37,453 bases of DNA, from contig CANRKR010000019.1 of the NCBI GenBank assembly GCA_947631275.1, positions 1-37,453 of the forward strand, written 5' to 3'. This stretch comes from an uncultured Akkermansia sp. GTDB taxonomy: Bacteria; Verrucomicrobiota; Verrucomicrobiia; Verrucomicrobiales; Akkermansiaceae. The notes below the pieces were generated by a model that worked only from the letters and a program-made list of their open reading frames with translations, was not told the DNA's origin and ran no database searches. Made by a program: the position numbers and the translations under genes. Positions 25,094 to 32,767 of this stretch are shown here, piece after piece. The first letter of the stretch is position 1; each line of letters starts with the position of its first letter.

Positions 25094-25810
25094 TCAGCGA
25101 ATGAAATTGGTGTAGCTGCGCGGAACTTCCTCCCCGGCGGGGACGGCGGCGTACGCCTTGATAGCGCGGGCGAGGTTACGGCCCAGCTGACGCATGACGG
25201 CGACGCCTTCTTCATCCTGCATCACCTGCTCGGGAGCATTACCGTGCACCTCATTCCAGTAGAACGAGGAGATGACGGGCATTTGGTTAATCGTGAGGTG
25301 TTTCTGGATGGCGTCAATCGTTGCGATGGATCCGGCCCGACGGCTGGAGGCAACGGCGGCACCTGGCTTGCCGGCAAAGGCGAAACTGCCGGCGTAGAAA
25401 GCGCGATCCAACGCGCTGAGGAGGCGCCCGGACGGGTGCCCGTAGTAAACGGGGGAGCCGAAAACAAAACCGTGCGCATTTTTTGCCTTGGCGATGAGTT
25501 CATTCACAGGGTCGTCTTTCCAGATGCAGACGCCGGGATGTTTGCGACAGTTGCCGCAGGCGATGCAGTCCTGCATTGGACCTGCCCCCAGATGCAAAAT
25601 TTCGACTTCTATATCGCTTTTTCTGAGTTCCTCTGCCACAAGGGAAAGCGCTGTATAGGTGCAGCCCTCGCGGTGCGGGCTGCCATTGACAAGCAAGGCT
25701 CGCAGTTTCGTGGAGCCCTCGGTGGGTTCATCTCCTAAAACCGCCGCTGCTGCGAGTGCACCGCCGACCAGCCCGGCGCGGGTTATAAAAGTTCGTCGAT
25801 CTGTGAGCAT
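25094..25810 (-). CDS. Tat-exported flavodoxin-like NAD(P)H-dependent oxidoreductase
   Basis: 238 residues from ATG 25810, which places the protein directly at a twin-arginine signal (DRRTFITRAGLVGG plus an Ala-rich hydrophobic stretch). After it comes a flavodoxin-like FMN fold: LLVNGSPHREGCTYTAL (phosphate-binding loop), then a cysteine motif QDCIACGNCRKHPGVC, then FGSPVYYGHPSGRLLSALDR. This pattern is that of the YwqN/iron-sulfur-flavoprotein-like NADPH oxidoreductases, which are usually cytosolic. Export by Tat implies the folded, FMN-loaded protein works in the periplasm. The substrate is unknown. Confidence 0.82.
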   Translation of the reverse strand: MLTDRRTFITRAGLVGGALAAAAVLGDEPTEGSTKLRALLVNGSPHREGCTYTALSLVAEELRKSDIEVEILHLGAGPMQDCIACGNCRKHPGVCIWKDDPVNELIAKAKNAHGFVFGSPVYYGHPSGRLLSALDRAFYAGSFAFAGKPGAAVASSRRAGSIATIDAIQKHLTINQMPVISSFYWNEVHGNAPEQVMQDEEGVAVMRQLGRNLARAIKAYAAVPAGEEVPRSYTNFIR

Positions 25811-25816
25811 GCCGTT

Positions 25817-25845
25817 CTTATAGCCGATAAGCAGGGAATGCACAA
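25817..25845 (-). promoter_or_regulatory. Promoter of the Tat flavoprotein, predicted leaderless
   Basis: Minus strand: TTGTGC (25845-25840), 17 nt, TATAAG (25822-25817), then 6 nt to the ATG at 25810. It supports this start over an upstream extension. Confidence 0.6.
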
Positions 25846-25926
25846 GAAAAAAACGCGTGCACACGTGCGCGGCACGACGGTGGAAATAAGGCGGAAAAAG
25901 AGCTCCGAATACTTTGTGGAAAACCC

Positions 25927-25955
25927 TTGTAAATCACGAGAACTTTTGCTACACT
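25927..25955 (+). promoter_or_regulatory. Promoter of the AspT-like transporter, predicted leaderless
   Basis: TTGTAA (25927-25932), 17 nt, TACACT (25950-25955), then 7 nt to ATG 25963. It lies ~80 bp from the divergent flavoprotein promoter. Confidence 0.65.
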
Positions 25956-25962
25956 CGCGCGC

Positions 25963-27558
25963 ATGGAAATTTTTGGGTCGCCCGTATTTGTGCTGTTTGC
26001 CGTTCTTTTCGTGGGTTTGATGTTTGGGAATCTGAGTATCAAAGGCATAAGTCTTGGGAGTTCCGGGGTCTTGTTTGCTGCGCTTGTAGCCGGGCACTTT
26101 GGGTTGCATGTGCCGGACGGAATAGCCGATGTGGGAACGGCTATTTTCGTATATTGTGTGGGGTTGGGCGTTGGCAATCGTTTTTTTGATTCATTGAAGA
26201 GCCGTGGGAAGTACTTGATATTGCTTGCAGTGCTGGTAGTCGGTGTGGCCTGGTTTACGGCATTAGCCCTGGGAAGCGCTCTTGGTATGGATTCCGGCGT
26301 GGTGGCCGGGCTTTTTGCCGGGGCCTGTACCAGCACACCGGCACTTGCCGCAGCCATGGAGTCTCAGGGTGTTCAGGTTACGGGCGTGAATATCGGCTAT
26401 GCTGTGGCCTACCCGTTCGGTGTGATAGGGGTGGTGCTCTTTGTGCAGTTGCTGCCGCGGTTGCTGCGTCAAAGCCTCGATTCTCAGGGTATGGGAGGAA
26501 AGCAGGCGGCGGAAGACAAGCACACCATCGTTTCACGCGTAGTGCGAGTGACGAATCCGGAGATCATAGGGCGCCCCATTGACACCTTTTGCGGGGAGAA
26601 GCATCTGCGTTGTCGCGTCACGCGTGTGATGCGCGGCAATGCACTGGCGCCTCTGCAGGGGGATGATATCTTTACGGAAAACAGCGAGGTGTTGCTTGTC
26701 GGGGAGCGTGAGGATTTGGAACGCGAGGTACCGTGTTTTGGGCATGTGCCTGCGCCTGTGCATCGTCCGCGTATTTTTACGGATGAGCGTGCAGAGCTTA
26801 TCGTCCTCTCTCGTGCTATTTGCAATAAAACTCTGCGCGAGCTTGATACACTCGGGCAGTATGGCATCGTCATCTCCCGCGTTACGCGCCTTGGCGTTAC
26901 TTTCATTCCAACGGCCGACACCGAGATACTGCGCAATGATGTCCTGCGCGTGGTGGGGTTTCCCGCCGCCATCGAGAGTTTCAAGAAGGAATGCGGACAC
27001 CGCAGCGGAGCGCTGAATGCTGCGGATATGCTCTCACTGGTGGGAGGGTTGATGATGGGCGTTCTGCTCGGCAAGTTGCAATTCAGCTTCGGAAGCGGTG
27101 GTTCCTTTTCGCTGGGCATCGCCGGCGGACCGCTCGTGGTGGCTCTCATCCTCGGTCATTTTGGCAGGCTTGGTCCCATCCTCGGCTATATCCCGCGCCC
27201 CACTCGTGTATTGCTCATGGAGTTTGGACTGGTGCTGTTCCTTGCCGGGGCAGGGGTGAAAGGCGGTGCGTCTTTGATCGAAACCTTGCGCGCTAACGGC
27301 TTCTCCATGTTCCTTGTCGGCTTTGCTGTCACTCTGGCGCCCATGGTGGTTTCGTATGTGGTGGCTCGCCGTGTGTTGCGTATGAGCCTCGCAGAAACGC
27401 TCGGCGGTATCTGCGGCAGCATGACTTCTACGCCCGCTCTCGGCGCCATCACTGCCAAAACAGATCGGCAGGAGCCCGTCATTGCCTACTCCACAGCGTA
27501 CCCCGCTGCACTCATTCTCATGACAGTGCTGGCCAAATTGCTCTGCGATTTAATGTAG
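25963..27558 (+). CDS. AspT/YidE/YbjL-family antiporter-like membrane protein
   Basis: 531 residues, inner membrane. Two homologous membrane halves flank a soluble centre. Half 1 (~1-175) and half 2 (~350-531) each contain the family motif: GACTSTPALAAAM and GSMTSTPALGAIT. The centre holds two RCK_C/TrkA_C-like regulatory domains (from VTNPEIIGRPIDTF and from ELIVLSRAICNKTLRELD). Characterised relatives include the aspartate:alanine exchanger AspT; the YidE and YbjL branches have no proven substrate. A carboxylate or amino acid exchanger is therefore plausible but unproven. A promoter directly upstream predicts a leaderless mRNA. Confidence 0.87.
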   Translation: MEIFGSPVFVLFAVLFVGLMFGNLSIKGISLGSSGVLFAALVAGHFGLHVPDGIADVGTAIFVYCVGLGVGNRFFDSLKSRGKYLILLAVLVVGVAWFTALALGSALGMDSGVVAGLFAGACTSTPALAAAMESQGVQVTGVNIGYAVAYPFGVIGVVLFVQLLPRLLRQSLDSQGMGGKQAAEDKHTIVSRVVRVTNPEIIGRPIDTFCGEKHLRCRVTRVMRGNALAPLQGDDIFTENSEVLLVGEREDLEREVPCFGHVPAPVHRPRIFTDERAELIVLSRAICNKTLRELDTLGQYGIVISRVTRLGVTFIPTADTEILRNDVLRVVGFPAAIESFKKECGHRSGALNAADMLSLVGGLMMGVLLGKLQFSFGSGGSFSLGIAGGPLVVALILGHFGRLGPILGYIPRPTRVLLMEFGLVLFLAGAGVKGGASLIETLRANGFSMFLVGFAVTLAPMVVSYVVARRVLRMSLAETLGGICGSMTSTPALGAITAKTDRQEPVIAYSTAYPAALILMTVLAKLLCDLM

Positions 27559-27581
27559 TGCAATGCAGAAGAGGCGAATGG

Positions 27582-27598
27582 TGCAAGTAAAACTTGCA
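27582..27598. promoter_or_regulatory. Palindrome overlapping the DASS promoter -35
   Basis: TGCAAGT-AAA-ACTTGCA, a perfect 7-bp inverted repeat. Its right arm covers most of the -35 TTGCAA (27594-27599). It could be an operator for the downstream cluster or a weak terminator of the AspT-like gene, since it lies 24 nt after that stop; it is not followed by a T-run. Confidence 0.45.
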
Positions 27599-27622
27599 AA
27601 AGGCAGGAAAATGGTGTAACCT
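27594..27622 (+). promoter_or_regulatory. Promoter of the DASS-kinase-receiver-porin cluster
   Basis: TTGCAA (27594-27599), 17 nt, TAACCT (27617-27622). It would give a leader of about 90 nt before ATG 27719, much longer than at neighbouring genes. The leader contains a short ACCTC/GAGGT hairpin near 27644-27656. No known riboswitch is recognised. Confidence 0.5.
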
Positions 27623-27718
27623 CCTGCGCGGGTGCGGCGTCGACCTCTTCGAGGTTTGTCATGTAGAAAAACGGGCAGAGGACGGCTCCCCCTCCCAGTC
27701 AACTAAAGCTACCTTGTT

Positions 27719-29434
27719 ATGAGTACGAATCAGAAGAAGTTCCTCAAGATTCTTATTGTGCTGCTCCTCAGTGGGGCGATGTTGTTCATTCCTTTTGAGA
27801 CGCTTGGGGTGCCGATTAACCCGGTGCAGGCGCGTGTGGTGGCTCTTTTCGTGCTGGCGGCTCTCATGTGGATTTTGGAACCCGTTCCCATCTGGACGAC
27901 ATCGACCCTGGTGATTGCGCTTTGCTTGTTGGGTATTTCGAACCAGGCCCTTACGTTCCTCCGACCGGATCGCTACGACAAGGTGGAAGTGAACGCGATC
28001 GTTCAGGAAGCCATTGGTTCCGGCGGCGCTGTGAGTCCGGAACTTCTGAAGGAGATTCAGGATACCGTGAATGCTCGTCTCAAGAAAAAGCCGACTGTGA
28101 ATGAGCAGGAGGTGCGTATGACCCTCGGTTTCCAGCTCATGGATTACAGCGAGAAAGCTGAGACAAAAGGGGAGGCGGCAGCGGCGCAAACACTCAAGGA
28201 GGCACATCACAGACTGTATGAGGATGCCCTTTCGGCGAGAATCAAGAATCTCAAATTCGTCAACGTGATGCAGCAAAAGACGACGATGGCGACCTTTGCT
28301 GACCCGATCATCATTCTCTTCCTGGGCGGGTTCTTCCTGGCGGCTGCGGCCACGAAATACCGATTGGACATCAATCTGGCCAAGGTGCTACTGAAACCCT
28401 TCGGCACGAACCCGAAATTTGTGATGTTGGGACTCATGGTAGTGACGGCTCTTTTCTCCATGTTCATGAGCAACACGGCAACGGCAGCCATGATGCTCGC
28501 CATCCTGACCCCGGTGCTGGCTCTCTTCGGACCGGAGGATCGCGGACGTGCGGCATTTGCCCTTTGCATCCCGATTGCGGCGAACATTGGCGGCATCGGG
28601 ACTCCCATCGGAACCCCGCCGAATGCCATTGCTCTGAAGGCTATGCAGGATATGGGACTCACCATCACTTTCGGCAAGTGGATGGTGTTTGGCGTACCGT
28701 TTGTGATTGTGATGCTGCTGGTAGGGTGGTTCATTCTCGTGAAGATGTTCCCGACGCAACAGAAAGAGCTCAAGCTCGAGGTAGGAGGAAAATTCCTCAA
28801 AACTCCCAAGGCTATCATCGTGTATTCCACCTTCGCGGTGACCATCGCTCTGTGGTGCTTCAGCGATATGCTTTCGCTGGGACTTGACTCGAACACCATC
28901 GCCATCATCCCCATTGCCGTGTTTGCCATCACGCAGGTGATCACTAAGGAAGATCTTAAGTCCATGAGCTGGGATGTGCTCTGGCTCGTGGCCGGCGGTT
29001 TTGCGCTTGGCGTTGCGCTGCAGGAGACGGGGTTGGCCAAGGACATGATAGATGCCATTCCCTTCGGAACATGGAATCCCACGGTACTCATGATTGGAGC
29101 GGGCTTCATCTGCCTTTTCATGGCGACCTTCATGAGCCACACTGCCACGGCTTCGCTGCTCATGCCGATCCTGGCCGGCGTGGCGGGCGCTATGGTGAAG
29201 ACCGGGAGCATGGACGACGCCGGCGCTATCGGCCTGCTCTGCGCGATTGCGTTTGCGTCTTCGCTGGGCATGGCTCTGCCGATTTCCACCCCGCCGAATG
29301 CCCTGGCATACGCTACCGGTCTCGTGGAGCAGAAGGGCATGGCAATTTCCGGTACAATACTCTGTCTACTGGGTTTGTTCATTACGTTCGTGCTGATGTA
29401 TTTCCTGCAGACCATTGGTTTCTTCGCCGTCTGA
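27719..29434 (+). CDS. DASS/SLC13-family sodium:anion symporter
   Basis: 571 residues, inner membrane, ~11-12 segments. The family imports di-/tricarboxylates or sulfate with sodium. Both signature sites are present: MSNTATAAM with GIGTPIGTPPNAI in the first half, and MSHTATASLL with LPISTPPNALAYA in the second; the second SNT is SHT here. The protein is longer than the ~450-480 of VcINDY because a hydrophilic, Glu/Lys-rich insert of ~100 residues (about 83-185) lies between an early membrane segment and ADPIIILFLGGFFLA. The kinase gene follows after 9 nt, so substrate sensing is probably linked to transport. The substrate is not predictable. Confidence 0.88.
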   Translation: MSTNQKKFLKILIVLLLSGAMLFIPFETLGVPINPVQARVVALFVLAALMWILEPVPIWTTSTLVIALCLLGISNQALTFLRPDRYDKVEVNAIVQEAIGSGGAVSPELLKEIQDTVNARLKKKPTVNEQEVRMTLGFQLMDYSEKAETKGEAAAAQTLKEAHHRLYEDALSARIKNLKFVNVMQQKTTMATFADPIIILFLGGFFLAAAATKYRLDINLAKVLLKPFGTNPKFVMLGLMVVTALFSMFMSNTATAAMMLAILTPVLALFGPEDRGRAAFALCIPIAANIGGIGTPIGTPPNAIALKAMQDMGLTITFGKWMVFGVPFVIVMLLVGWFILVKMFPTQQKELKLEVGGKFLKTPKAIIVYSTFAVTIALWCFSDMLSLGLDSNTIAIIPIAVFAITQVITKEDLKSMSWDVLWLVAGGFALGVALQETGLAKDMIDAIPFGTWNPTVLMIGAGFICLFMATFMSHTATASLLMPILAGVAGAMVKTGSMDDAGAIGLLCAIAFASSLGMALPISTPPNALAYATGLVEQKGMAISGTILCLLGLFITFVLMYFLQTIGFFAV

Positions 29435-29443
29435 CGCGTTGCT

Positions 29444-30877
29444 ATGATCTCCCTGCCGGACTCCATCATGCGCCCGCTCAAGCGGGTTAACCGGGTCTAT
29501 TTTACGGATCCGGATCGCATCCTCGCGGTTCCGGCAGGCGGTACCCTCGTGCGGCAGAATGAAGAGTGCCACCGACTCTTCCTTGTCCTGCGCGGCACTT
29601 TCGTGGCCTATCGCAGGGCGGATAATTTCGAGGGCAGTGAACTGCCGGCAGAGACTCAGGTGCGCGGGCAGGAAGTCTTTCGTGCCGAACCCCGTTCGTA
29701 CGTCTGTGTGCAGGCTTTCTTCTCGCGCTCCTACCACAGCAGCTACCACATCGCTGCCGTGGAGGACGCCGAGGTGGCGTATATTGACGACACCACGTCG
29801 GCGGTGGACGAGGAACACTATGGTACCCTGGAACAACAGTTCGTTCCGGTGCTGGTGCACGAGCTTGCGGCGCGCAATTTCCGCATTTTCACCCACGTGT
29901 CGGAGAAGGAGGAAGCGGTACGACTGTTGCAGAGGGCGGAAATGGCGTCTGTGCTCGGGCAGCTCTCGGCCGGTATCGCTCACGAATTAAATAACGCTGT
30001 CGGCGTGATTTCCCGACGCACGGATTTTGTGGCGGAGAACCTGTCCTCCTTCCTCAGCGAGGATGACCCTCAGAATGCTCGCCTGTTCCGGTACGGGTAT
30101 GAGGATGAGTCCTTCCTGTCTGCGGGCGAGGTGCGCACTCGTGCCAGAGCTTATGAACGCGATCTGGATATGCCGCAGGAGGCTGCTAAGGTGCTGGCCC
30201 ATATTGCTCCGGACGATGCAAGTCTCAAGAAGCTTGATTCCAAATTCCTTAAGCATGTACGCCACAATTTCCGCTTTTGGGAGCTGGGTCACGACCTGCG
30301 TGACCTGCACATGGCTTCGCGTCACGCCTCCGGCATTGTGCGCGCGGTGAAATTGCTCGGTGGCGGAAGCAGCTCGCGCGAGGCGGGGGTGGATGTAAAC
30401 CAATCCGTACGCGATGCGTTGAATCTGCTCTCCGCAAAGCTCAAAAATATCACCGTGCAGACGCAGTTGGGCGAACTGCCGGGCGTTTTTGCCGATCCCA
30501 CTGAGCTGCTGCAAATCTGGACCAATATTATCTCCAACGCCTGCGATGCTATGCAGCACGCAGAAACGCCTCAACCCACGGTTTGCATCACTACCACGAC
30601 TCTGCATGCGGAGAACCTGCAACTGCTGCCCACGGAATACGTAGCTGTCACCATTTCCAACAATGGGCCGCCCATCCCTGAAGAGATACGCGACAAGATT
30701 TTTCAGCCGAGTTTCACCACGAAGAAGAAGGGGATGGACTTTGGGCTGGGACTCGGTCTGTCCATCGTGCGGCGTCTTGTGGACAGCTACGGCGCCACCA
30801 TCGAACTTCACAGCTCAGACACTATCACTTCATTTACTATCAACCTACCTACCACTCAAATCCATGGAAACGATTAA
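29444..30877 (+). CDS. Soluble histidine kinase with cyclic-nucleotide-binding-like sensor domain
   Basis: 477 residues, no membrane segment. Residues ~20-120 resemble a cNMP-binding (CNB) beta-barrel (AGGTLVRQNEECHRLFLVLRG ends one block; HIAAVEDAEVAYID another), but the phosphate-binding Arg region is not recognisable, so it may bind another ligand. The H-box is LSAGIAHELNNAVG with H180. A long helical insert separates it from the ATPase domain: N-box NIISNACDAM (361-370), G1 region ISNNGPPIP, F-box FQPSFTTKKKG and G2 GLGLGLS. The usual Asp of the G1 D-x-G is Asn (406/407). It overlaps the receiver gene by 14 nt, which marks them as cognate. Confidence 0.87.
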   Translation: MISLPDSIMRPLKRVNRVYFTDPDRILAVPAGGTLVRQNEECHRLFLVLRGTFVAYRRADNFEGSELPAETQVRGQEVFRAEPRSYVCVQAFFSRSYHSSYHIAAVEDAEVAYIDDTTSAVDEEHYGTLEQQFVPVLVHELAARNFRIFTHVSEKEEAVRLLQRAEMASVLGQLSAGIAHELNNAVGVISRRTDFVAENLSSFLSEDDPQNARLFRYGYEDESFLSAGEVRTRARAYERDLDMPQEAAKVLAHIAPDDASLKKLDSKFLKHVRHNFRFWELGHDLRDLHMASRHASGIVRAVKLLGGGSSSREAGVDVNQSVRDALNLLSAKLKNITVQTQLGELPGVFADPTELLQIWTNIISNACDAMQHAETPQPTVCITTTTLHAENLQLLPTEYVAVTISNNGPPIPEEIRDKIFQPSFTTKKKGMDFGLGLGLSIVRRLVDSYGATIELHSSDTITSFTINLPTTQIHGND

Positions 30878-31337
30878 CATCATCTGTGTGGACGACCAGC
30901 CGGAAGTGCTGGATTCCGTGCTTCGTGATCTGCGTCCGCTCTCCCCGCTTGTGCGGTTGGAGGAAGCCGGCGGTACTGAGGACTGCCTGCGTTTGCTCGA
31001 GCAGATTGATGAAGAAGGCGGTCACGTGGCGGTTCTCATCACTGACCAGGTGATGCCGGGCAACACCGGAACCGACCTGCTGGCCAAAGTAGCGAGCGAT
31101 CACCGGTTTTCGCGCACCCGAAAGGTGCTGCTCACCGGGCAAGCCACGCATGCCGACACTATCAATGCCATCAATGAGGGGCGTCTGGATAACTATGTTG
31201 AAAAACCGTGGGAACCGGAAAAGCTGTTGGGCATGGTGAAACGTCTGCTCACCCTCTACATCATGGAGGCAGGTATTGATTACAAGCCCTACATGAGTAT
31301 CCTCGACAACGCAACATTGTTTTCGAAGCTGCGCTGA
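30864..31337 (+). CDS. Single-domain response regulator
   Basis: 157 residues. ATG 30864 overlaps the kinase end and begins exactly at the receiver fold. Acidic pair D10/D11, phospho-acceptor D61 in LITDQVMPG, T91 and K114 (VEKPWEPEK) are all present. About 30 residues follow the receiver, too few for a DNA-binding or enzymatic output domain. It may act by protein contact, pass phosphate onward, or act as a phosphate sink for the kinase. It sits between the kinase and the porin. Confidence 0.87.
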   Translation: METINIICVDDQPEVLDSVLRDLRPLSPLVRLEEAGGTEDCLRLLEQIDEEGGHVAVLITDQVMPGNTGTDLLAKVASDHRFSRTRKVLLTGQATHADTINAINEGRLDNYVEKPWEPEKLLGMVKRLLTLYIMEAGIDYKPYMSILDNATLFSKLR

Positions 31338-31374
31338 GCATTTGACGGCAATAAAACTCTCTCTTATCAAAAGC

Positions 31375-32652
31375 ATGAAAACCTATCGATTTGCTGCATT
31401 GGCGCTTGCCGTCACTGCCTCGTTTTCTCCTGCGGCTACCTTCTCTGAAAGCGCGGATGCGCTGGTGAGTCATATCAAGGACGCCTGCGTGGTGTACGAC
31501 AACAAGGACACCTTTGTTCAAAAAGTTCGCTTCTCCTGGCTGGAGCAATTCCAGATGGCAGCCGTGCAGCCGAATGGCAGCAATGGTCTTCACCTCAAGT
31601 CGGGCGCTTCTCCGGTCAATCAGGAGTTCCGCCGTTCGTGGCTTGGTCTCACCGCTGATATGGCCAGTGGTACTACCTTCCGCACCTGGGTGCGCATAGG
31701 CGGTTTGCCGGAGCGTGAGACGTACGCCGGTGGTCGTACCAAGCGTAATTTTACCTACACAAGCCTGTTTGAACTCTGGCTCAAACAGAACATCAAACCC
31801 GTGAAAGGACTCAGTGTGCAGGTCGGTAAAATCAAATCCCTCTTCACGATGGATTACAGCATGCCGAGTTCCTCCATCTACTGCATAGAACGTTCGCTTA
31901 TTGCCAACCAGTTTGCGCAGGATTCGAACTGGGGAGTGGATGTGACTTATGCGCCCGATAAGGAGAACAAAGTGTATGTGCAGCTGATGGCTAATGATCG
32001 TGCTTCGGCTTCCAAAAGCATGACCCATGGGGATGTGTACCGCGATGGTCGCGGTTTCAAGGGGGAGTTTGGTTGGGAGGATCGCTGTTTCCTCATTCTG
32101 GGAGCTTCTCACAAATTTTCCAAATCCGACTCCGGCTACCAGGAAATTTCTGCGCAATACCTGCATGACTTTGACAATGCTTACCACGGAAGGCACGCCA
32201 AGGGGCAGAATTACTACGGTCTCGGCTTCATGGATGCTGTCTCGCTGGGCTATGAGTTCAAGAAGAACCGTTTCCTCCTCATGAGCAACTTGGTAAGCGC
32301 CTTTGAGCAACAGACAGGCAATGGCTCCAATAACATCGGTCTTGAACTTCAGGGCGTCTATTCTCTGACCCCGCACGTTGATCTCGTGGCTCGCTACACC
32401 GGAATGACCGGTCGCGACGCCTGCAAACTGGCGGCGGATCGTTACATTTGCACGCAATGTGATGCGGAGTCTGCTCCCAGCTGGGTGGATTCTGTGCATA
32501 CCTTCTACTTCGGCGCGGATTTCTACCTTTCGGCCAAGGAGAAGAACGCCGCTAAGTGGATGCTGGGCGTCGAGTACACCACGGCGCGTGACGGTGGGGC
32601 TGATTGCTATAACGGCTGGGCATTCTCCACCGCCACCCGTTGGAGCTTCTGA
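31375..32652 (+). CDS. Outer-membrane porin, OprO/P-like
   Basis: 425 residues. ATG 31375 begins a signal peptide (MKTYRFAALALAVTASFSPA), and the in-frame TTG 33 nt upstream is rejected. The mature protein is made of alternating beta strands with Tyr/Phe/Trp at strand ends and finishes with ...TRWSF, the terminal Phe of outer-membrane barrels. The segment QVGKIKSLFTMDYSMPSS resembles the FGRFK-type strand of OprO/OprP phosphate-selective porins and their relatives. Substrate unproven. It follows the receiver gene by 37 nt and is likely in the same operon. A weak internal promoter (TTGACG at 31342) is possible. Confidence 0.8.
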   Translation: MKTYRFAALALAVTASFSPAATFSESADALVSHIKDACVVYDNKDTFVQKVRFSWLEQFQMAAVQPNGSNGLHLKSGASPVNQEFRRSWLGLTADMASGTTFRTWVRIGGLPERETYAGGRTKRNFTYTSLFELWLKQNIKPVKGLSVQVGKIKSLFTMDYSMPSSSIYCIERSLIANQFAQDSNWGVDVTYAPDKENKVYVQLMANDRASASKSMTHGDVYRDGRGFKGEFGWEDRCFLILGASHKFSKSDSGYQEISAQYLHDFDNAYHGRHAKGQNYYGLGFMDAVSLGYEFKKNRFLLMSNLVSAFEQQTGNGSNNIGLELQGVYSLTPHVDLVARYTGMTGRDACKLAADRYICTQCDAESAPSWVDSVHTFYFGADFYLSAKEKNAAKWMLGVEYTTARDGGADCYNGWAFSTATRWSF

Positions 32653-32690
32653 TCGCTCTCCTGCCGCAAAAACGAGCGCCAAAATAGGAC

Positions 32691-32719
32691 TTGCTAAATT
32701 TCTTGTTCTCTGTTACAAA
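32691..32719 (+). promoter_or_regulatory. Candidate promoter of the polyprenyl synthase-cysE operon
   Basis: TTGCTA (32691-32696), 17 nt, TACAAA (32714-32719), about 48 nt before ATG 32768. A second, poorer pair (TTGCCG 32733, TGTTAC 32756) would place the start at the ATG. Confidence 0.45.
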
Positions 32720-32767
32720 TACCGGGCGACGGTTGCCGGATTTCGGCGTTGTCGGTGTTACGTCTCG

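Noticed and set aside
28207..29481. 424-codon minus-strand open frame over the DASS carrier gene
   Set aside because: Mirror of a membrane-protein gene with clear family motifs on the plus strand; the translation is low-complexity.
31261..32682. 473-codon minus-strand open frame over the porin gene
   Set aside because: Antisense to a porin with signal peptide and terminal Phe; no independent promoter or domain.
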